Positions 58,330 to 64,000 of a stretch of 64,000 nt of DNA are shown here, one piece after another. The notes under the pieces were generated by a model. It had not been told where the DNA came from, searched no databases, and was given only the letters and a program-made list of their open reading frames with translations. The DNA comes from Doris montereyensis (taxonomy: Eukaryota > Mollusca > Gastropoda > Nudibranchia > Dorididae): the NCBI GenBank assembly GCA_037039925.1, contig JAXRKP010002206.1:1-64000 (forward strand), in the 5' to 3' direction. The first letter of the stretch is position 1, and each line of letters opens with the position of its first letter. A program made the position numbers and the translations under genes.

Positions 58330-58571
58330 GAATCCCTTTGAACCCCTTTAAACCCCTTTGAACCCCTTTAAACCCATTTGAACCCCTTTGAACCCTTTTG
58401 AACCCCTTTGAACCCCTTTGAACCCCTTTGAACCGCTTTGAACCCCATTGAAACCCATTGAACCCCATCAAAACCCCATTGAACCCCATTGAACCCCATT
58501 GAACCCCATTAAACCTCATTAAACCCCATTGAAACCCATTGAACCCCATCAAAACCCCATTTAACCCCATT
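58330..58571. repeat. 10-bp satellite, subfamily A, short
   Basis: About 24 units with two CATCAAAACCCC sites (58,467 and 58,548), a small internal duplication. Confidence 0.91.
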
Positions 58572-59150
58572 TCTCAATCGCTCTCAATCGCCCTCAATCG
58601 CGCTCAATCGCTCTCAATCGCTCTCAATCGCTCTCAATCGCTCTCAATCGCTCTCAATCGCTTTCAATCGCTCTCAATCCCTCTTAATCCCTTTTAATCC
58701 CTCTTAGTCCCTCTTAGTCCCTCTTAATCCCTCTTATTCCCTCTTAATCCTCTTAATCTCTTAATCCTCTTAATCTACTTTAATCCGTTTTAATCTTAAT
58801 CCCTTAATCTATCTTATTCCCTCTTAATCCGTCTTAATCCGTCTTAATCCGTCTTAATCCGTCTTAATCCGTCTTAATCCGTCATAATCACTGTTAATCC
58901 GTCTTTTTCCGTCTTAATCGCTCTTAATCCGTCTTAATCCGTCTTAATCGCGCTTGATCCGTCTTAATCGATCTTCATCCGTCTTAATCCGTCTTAATTC
59001 GCTTTAATCCGTCTTAATCCTTCTTAATCCGTCTTAATCCGTCTTAATTCGTCTTAATCGGTCGTAATCCCGTCTTAATCCCTCTTAATCCTCTTAATCC
59101 CTCTTAATCCATCTTAACCCGTCTTAATCCGTCTTAATCCCTCTTAAACC
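58572..59150. repeat. 10-bp satellite, subfamilies C then B
   Basis: Ten C-like units, then B units, with TCCGTCTTTTTCCGTC near 58,900. Confidence 0.91.
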
Positions 59151-59248
59151 CTCTAACCGCTTATAACCCCTTCTAAGCCTTTTCTAACCCCTTCTAACCC
59201 CATCTAACCCCTTCTAATCCATTTTCACCGCTTTTAACCGCTTGTAAC
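59151..59248. repeat. E remnant without D
   Basis: TTATAACCCC, TCTAACCCCT and TTGTAACC units follow B directly; the CCTATCGC and TAGACCGC part is missing. Confidence 0.84.
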
Positions 59249-59682
59249 CCCTTTCAACTTCTTTGAACCCCTTTGAACCCCTTTGAACCGCCTTGAACTC
59301 TCCTTTGAACCCCTTCGAACACCATTGAACCCCATTGAACCCTTAATTGAACTCATTGAACCCCATTGAACCCCATTGAACCCATTGAACCCCATTGAAC
59401 CCCTAGACCGCTTTGAACACCTTTGAACACCTTTGAACCCCTTTGAACCCCTTTGAACCCGTTTGAACCCCTTTTGAACCGCTTTGCGCCCTTTTGCACC
59501 CCTTTGAACCCCTTTCAACCCCCTTTCAACCTCTTTGAACCCCTTTTGAACCCCTTTTAACCCTTTTGCATCCCTTTGCACCCGTTTGCACCCCATTTGA
59601 ACTCCAATGAACCCATTGAACCTCATTAAACCCCATTGAAACCCATTGAACCCCCATCAAAACCTCATTAAACCCCATTTCT
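59249..59682. repeat. 10-bp satellite, subfamily A
   Basis: TTTGAACCCC, a stray TAGACCGC at 59,404, TTTGCACCCC, ATTAAACCCC. Minus frame 59,234-59,626 is a shadow. Confidence 0.9.
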
Positions 59683-60520
59683 CCATCGCAATCTCAATCG
59701 CTCAATCGCTCTCAATCGCTCTCAATCGCTCTCAATCGCTCTCAATCCCAATCTTAATCCCCTCTTAATCCTCTTAGTCCCTCTTAGTCCCTCTTAATCC
59801 CTCTTATTCCCTCTTAATCCTTCTTAATCCCTCTTAATCCGTTTTAATCTACTTTAATCTATCTTAATCCGTCTTAATCCTCTCTTAATCCGTCTTATCC
59901 GTCTTAATCCGTTTAATCCGTCTTAAGTCTTTTCCGTCTTAATCGCATCTTAATTCATCTTAATCCGTCTTAATCGTCTTAATCCGTCTTAATCCGTCTT
60001 CATCCGTCTTAATCCGTCTTAATTCGCTCTTAATCCGTCTTACTCCTTGTTAATCCGTCTTAATCCGTCTTAATTCGTCTTAATGTTAATCCGTCTTAAT
60101 CCCTCTTAATCGCTCTTAATCCGTCTTAATCCGTCTTAATCGCACTTAATCCGTCTTAATCCGTCTTCATCGGTCTTAATCCGTCTTATCCATTCGCCTT
60201 AATCCTTCTTAATCCGTCTTAATCCGTCTTTAATCCGTCTTGAACCCCCATTGAACCCCTCATTAATGAACCCATTGAACCCCATTGAACCCCTTTAACC
60301 CGTTTTAATCCGTCTTAATCCGTCTTAATCGCTCTTAATCCCTGAACCCCTTTCAACCCCTTTCATCCTCTTTAACCCTCTGAATCCCTCTTTAATCCCT
60401 CTTAATCCCTCTTATTCCCTCCTAAATCCTCTTAATCCTCTTAATCCTCTTAATCCCATTTCTAATCTCTCTGAATCGCTCTTAATCGTTCTTGATCGCT
60501 CTTAATCGCTCTTACTCGCT
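59683..60520. repeat. 10-bp satellite, subfamilies C then B, degraded
   Basis: Indel-rich B units, with an A-like piece inserted at 60,240-60,300 and another at 60,342-60,370. Confidence 0.86.
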
Positions 60521-60692
60521 CTTCATCGCTCCCTATCGCTCCCTATAGTTCCCTATCGCTGCCTATCGCTACCTATCGCTCTAAACCGCCTTAGACCGCT
60601 GCCTACCGCCCTAGACCGCTTTCAACCGTCTTCGAACCGTTTCGAACCGTTTCGAACCGTTTTCTAACCGCTTATAACCCCTTCTAACGCCT
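60521..60692. repeat. Anchor module, D part with truncated E
   Basis: CCTATAGTTCC near 60,542 and complete TAGACCGC part; E stops after TTATAACCCC and passes to TTTCAATCCTC. Confidence 0.84.
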
Positions 60693-62155
60693 TTCAATCC
60701 TCTTTCAATCCCCTTTCAACCTCTTTCCGTCAATCCCCTTTCAACCCTCTTTTCAACCCCTCTGAACCCCTTCAATCCCCTTGAATCCCCTTAATCCTCT
60801 GAACTCCTTTGAACCCCTTTGAACCCCTTTGAACCAATTTGAACCCCTTTGAACCCCTTTGAACCCCTTTGAACCCCTTTGAACCCGCTTTCAACCCCTT
60901 TGAATCCCCTCGACAACTCTTTTGAACCCGTTTCGAACCCCATCGAACCCCCTTTTGAACCCCTTTGAATCCTTTGAACCCCATTGAACCCATTGAACCC
61001 CATTGACCACCTTCGAACACCTATGAACTCCTTTGAGCTTTGAACCCCTTTGAACCCCTTTAAACCCTTTGAATCGCTTTGAGGCCTTTGAACCCCTTTG
61101 AACCTTTGAACCCCTTTGAACCCGTTTGAACCCCGTCCGAACCCCTTGAACGCCTTTGAACCCCGTCGAACCCCTTTAAACCCCTTCGAACCCCTTCTTT
61201 ACACATTGAACCCCATTGAACCCATTGAACCCCATTGAACCCATTGAACCCTTTGAACCCCATTGAACCCATTGATTCCATTGAACCCCATTGAGCCCCT
61301 ATTGAACCCCATTGAACCCATTGAACCCGTTTGAACCCCTCATTGAACCCCTTTGACTCGCTTTGAAGTCCTTGAACCCCTTTGACTCGCTTTGAGTCCC
61401 TTTGAACCCCGTGAACCCCTTTGAACCCATTTTGAACCCTGTCGGACCCCTTTGAACACATTGAACCCCATTGAACCCATTGAACCCCTTTGAACCCCTT
61501 GAACCCCATTGAACCCCATTGAACCCCATTGAACCCCCTTGAACCCCTTTTGAACCCTTTGAACCCCATTGAACCCCATTGAACCCCATTGAACCCCATT
61601 GAAACCCATTGAACCCATTGAACCCCATTGAACCCCATTGAACCCCATTGAACCCCATTGAACCTCATTGAACCCCATTGAACCCCATTCATTGAACCCC
61701 ATTGAATATTGAACCCCATTGAACCCCATTGAACCCCATTGAACCCCTTTGAATCGCATTGAGCCCCTTGAAATCATTTGACCCCTTTGAACCCATTTGA
61801 ACCCCTTTGAACCCCTTTGAATCGCTTTGAGCCCCTTTGAACCCCTTTGAACACCTTGAACCCCTTTGAACCCTTTGAATCCCGTCGAACGCCTTTGAAC
61901 GCCTTTGAACCCCGTCGAACTCCTTTATACCCCTTCGAACCCCTTCTTTACCCATTGAACCCCATTGAATCCCATTGAACCCCATTGAACCCCATTGAAC
62001 CCCATTGAACCCCATTAAAACCTATTGAATCCCATTGAACCCCATTGAACCCACTGAACCCCATTGAACCCCATCGAACCTCATTGAACCCATTGAAGCC
62101 ATTGAACCCCATTGAATCCCATTAAACCCCATTTAACCCCATTTAACCCCATTTC
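60693..62155. repeat. 10-bp satellite, subfamily A, irregular
   Basis: Landmarks CTTCTTTACACATT at 61,194 and CTTCTTTACCCATT at 61,943. Between them are unusual units TTTGACTCGC and TTTGAGTCCC (61,350-61,400). Minus frames 61,060-61,719, 61,340-61,777 and 61,689-62,015 are shadows. Confidence 0.91.
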
Positions 62156-63212
62156 ACCACTTAATCCGTCTTAACTGTTTTAATCCGCCTTATTCCTTCT
62201 TAATCCCTCTTAATCCGTCTTAACCCGTCTTAATCCGTCTTAATCCGTCTCAATCGCTCTCAATCGCTCTCAATCGCTCTCAATCCCTCTGAATCCTCTT
62301 AATCCCTCTTAATCCTCTTAACCCGTCTTAATCCGTCTTAATCCGTCTTAATCTCTCTTAATCTATCTTAATCCGTCTTAATCCGTTCAATCCGTCTTAA
62401 CTCCGTCTTAACTCTCTCTTAATCCCTTTTAATCCTCTTAATCCCTCTTAATCCCTCTTAATCCCTTTTAATCCCTCTTAATTCCTAATCCCTCTTAATC
62501 CGTCTTAACCCGTCTTAATCCGTCTTAATCCGTCTTAATCGCTCTCAATCGCTCTCAATCGCTCTCGTTCGCTCTCAATCGCTCTCAATCGCTCTTAATC
62601 CCTCTTAGGCCCTCTTAGTCCCTCTTTGTCCCTTTTGTTCCCTCTGAATCCCTCTGAATCCCTCTTAATCCCTTTTAATCCCTCTTAATCCGTCTTAATC
62701 CGTCTTAATCTATCTTAATCTATCTTAATCCGTCTTAATCCTTCTTAATCCGTCTTAATCCGTCATAATCCGTCTTAATCCGTCTTAATCCGTCTTAATC
62801 CGTCTTAAAACGTCTTAATCCGTCTTAATCCGTCTTAATCAGTCTTAATCCGTCTTAATCCGTCTTAATCCGTCTTAATCCGTCTTAATCCGTCATAATC
62901 GCTGTTAATCCGTCTTAATCGCTCTTAATCCGTCTTAATCCGTCTTAATCCGTCTTAATCCGTCTTATTCCGTCTTAATGCGTCTTAATCCGCCTTAATC
63001 CTTCTTAATCCGTCTTAATCCATCTTAATCCGTCTTAATCCGTCTTAATCGCTCTTAATCCCTCTTAATCCGTCTTAACCCGTCTTAATACGTCTTAATC
63101 CGTCTTAATCGCTCTTAATCCCTCTGAATCCCTCTGAATCCCTCTGAATCCCTCTTAATCCCTCTAAATCTCCCTGAATCGCTCTTTATCGCTCTTAATC
63201 GCTCTTAATCGC
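62156..63212. repeat. 10-bp satellite, subfamily B with C patches
   Basis: Same order of B and C as at 20,081-21,190 and 43,994-45,246, but the preceding A block has no F region and no inverted patches. Confidence 0.91.
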
Positions 63213-63503
63213 TCTAAGTCGCTCCCTATAGTTCCCTATCGCTCCCTATTGCTGCCTATCGCTGCCTATCACTGCCTATCGCTCTAGAGCGCCTTAGACC
63301 GTTGCCTACCGCCCTAGACCGCTTTTAACCGCTTGGTACCGTTTCAAACTGTTTCGAACCGTTTCAAACCGCTTATAACCCCTTCTAACCCCGTCTAACC
63401 CCTTCTAACACCTTCTAACCCCTTCTAATCCACTCTTACCGCTTTTAACCGCTTGTAACCGCTTTTAACCGCTTTTAACCGCTTGTAACCGCTTTTAACC
63501 GAT
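63213..63503. repeat. Anchor module D/E
   Basis: CCTATAGTTCC near 63,227; complete order with TAGAGCGCCT and GGTACCGTTT variants. Confidence 0.87.
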
Positions 63504-64000
63504 TCAAATCCCTTCGAACCCTTTTGAACCCCTTTGAACGCCTTTGAACACCTTTGAAACCCTTCGAGCCCCTTCGAACCCCTACAAACCCCTTCGAACC
63601 CCTTCGAACCCCTTTCAACCCCCTTCAACCCCTTTCAACCCCTTTCAACCTCTTTCAACCCCTTTCAATCCCTTTTAATCCCTTTGAACCCCTTTGAACC
63701 CCTTTGAGCCCCTTTGAACCTCTTTGAACCCCTTTGAAACCCTTTGAACACCTTTGAACCCGGTCGAACCCCTTTGAACGCCTTTGAACCCCGTCGAACC
63801 CCTTTAGACCCCTTCGAACCCCTTCTTTACCCATTCAACCCCATTGAACCCCATTGAACCCCATTGAACCCCATTGAACCCCATTGAACCCCATTGAACC
63901 CCATTGAACCCCGTTGAACCCCATTGAACCCCATTGAACCCCATTGAACCCCATTAAACCCCATTGAACCCCTTTGAACCCCATTGAACCCCATTGAACC
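63504..64000. repeat. 10-bp satellite, subfamily A, runs off the window
   Basis: TTCGAACCCC and TTTGAACCCC units, landmark CTTCTTTACCCATT at 63,822, then ATTGAACCCC to the window edge. The array continues beyond 64,000. Confidence 0.92.

Noticed and set aside
3067..64000. Telomeric DNA
   Set aside because: Units such as TTGAACCCCA share a C-rich core with telomere repeats, but no canonical telomere repeat occurs in tandem and the unit type changes every few hundred bases.
1..64000. Bacterial promoters, ribosome binding sites or terminators
   Set aside because: Motif-like hits such as TATAAC or short hairpins are parts of repeated units and have no gene to serve.
3067..64000. TTAA tetranucleotides as transposon target sites
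   Set aside because: TTAA occurs in almost every B unit simply because it is part of the decamer; no inserted element is seen at any of them.

Overview
This window appears to be satellite DNA from end to end. I find no protein-coding gene, tRNA, rRNA, transposase or CRISPR array that I can defend. The size, the nested higher-order organisation and the near absence of unique sequence point to a eukaryotic chromosome (a heterochromatic, centromeric or subtelomeric array) rather than a bacterium or virus. No marker gene allows the organism to be named, and I do not guess it.

Layout. Bases 1-3,066 are a mosaic of three unrelated-looking satellites. A T-rich 19-20-mer occupies 1-1,000 and 1,248-1,645. 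A 35-mer occupies 1,001-1,247 and 1,646-2,011. A 24-mer occupies 2,012-3,039. From about 3,067 to the end (61 kb) everything is built on a 10-bp unit. I name its subfamilies as follows. A is TTGAACCCCA or TTGAACCCCT. B is TTAATCCGTC or TTAATCCCTC. C is TCAATCGCTC. D is an anchor of CCTATCGCTC, CCTATAGTTC and TAGACCGCCT units. E is TTTAACCGCT, TCGAACCGTT and TCTAACCCCT. F is TATCGCAGCC and TATCGCTCTT. G is a linker rich in TTTTATACAG and CTTCCTACAG. All can be laid over one 10-bp frame with A at position 4 and C at position 6.

The blocks follow a fixed cyclic order, C-B-D-E-A-C, with neighbouring units differing by one or a few substitutions. There are about 29 turns of the cycle, including degenerate ones, so a turn averages roughly 2 kb. 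F and G blocks are inserted at four places (16.7-19.5, 24.4-26.4, 40.7-43.4 and 51.1-51.8 kb). They belong to a larger module of about 8 kb that is collinear at 13.2-21.7, 37.1-45.7 and (shortened) 48.2-53.7 kb, with its tail half again at 24.4-28.8 kb. Each of these four copies carries, just after F, a pair of 23-bp patches that are reverse complements of the B unit.

The many long open frames follow from arithmetic. A 10-bp period advances the frame by one base per unit, so a unit without a stop on a strand is open in all three frames of that strand and gives the same decapeptide in each. A blocks are therefore open only on the minus strand and F blocks mainly on the plus strand, while B blocks contain TTAA and are closed on both.

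All coordinates of repeat blocks are read by eye. Boundaries between subfamilies are gradual and may be off by 10-30 bases. Copy numbers are estimates.
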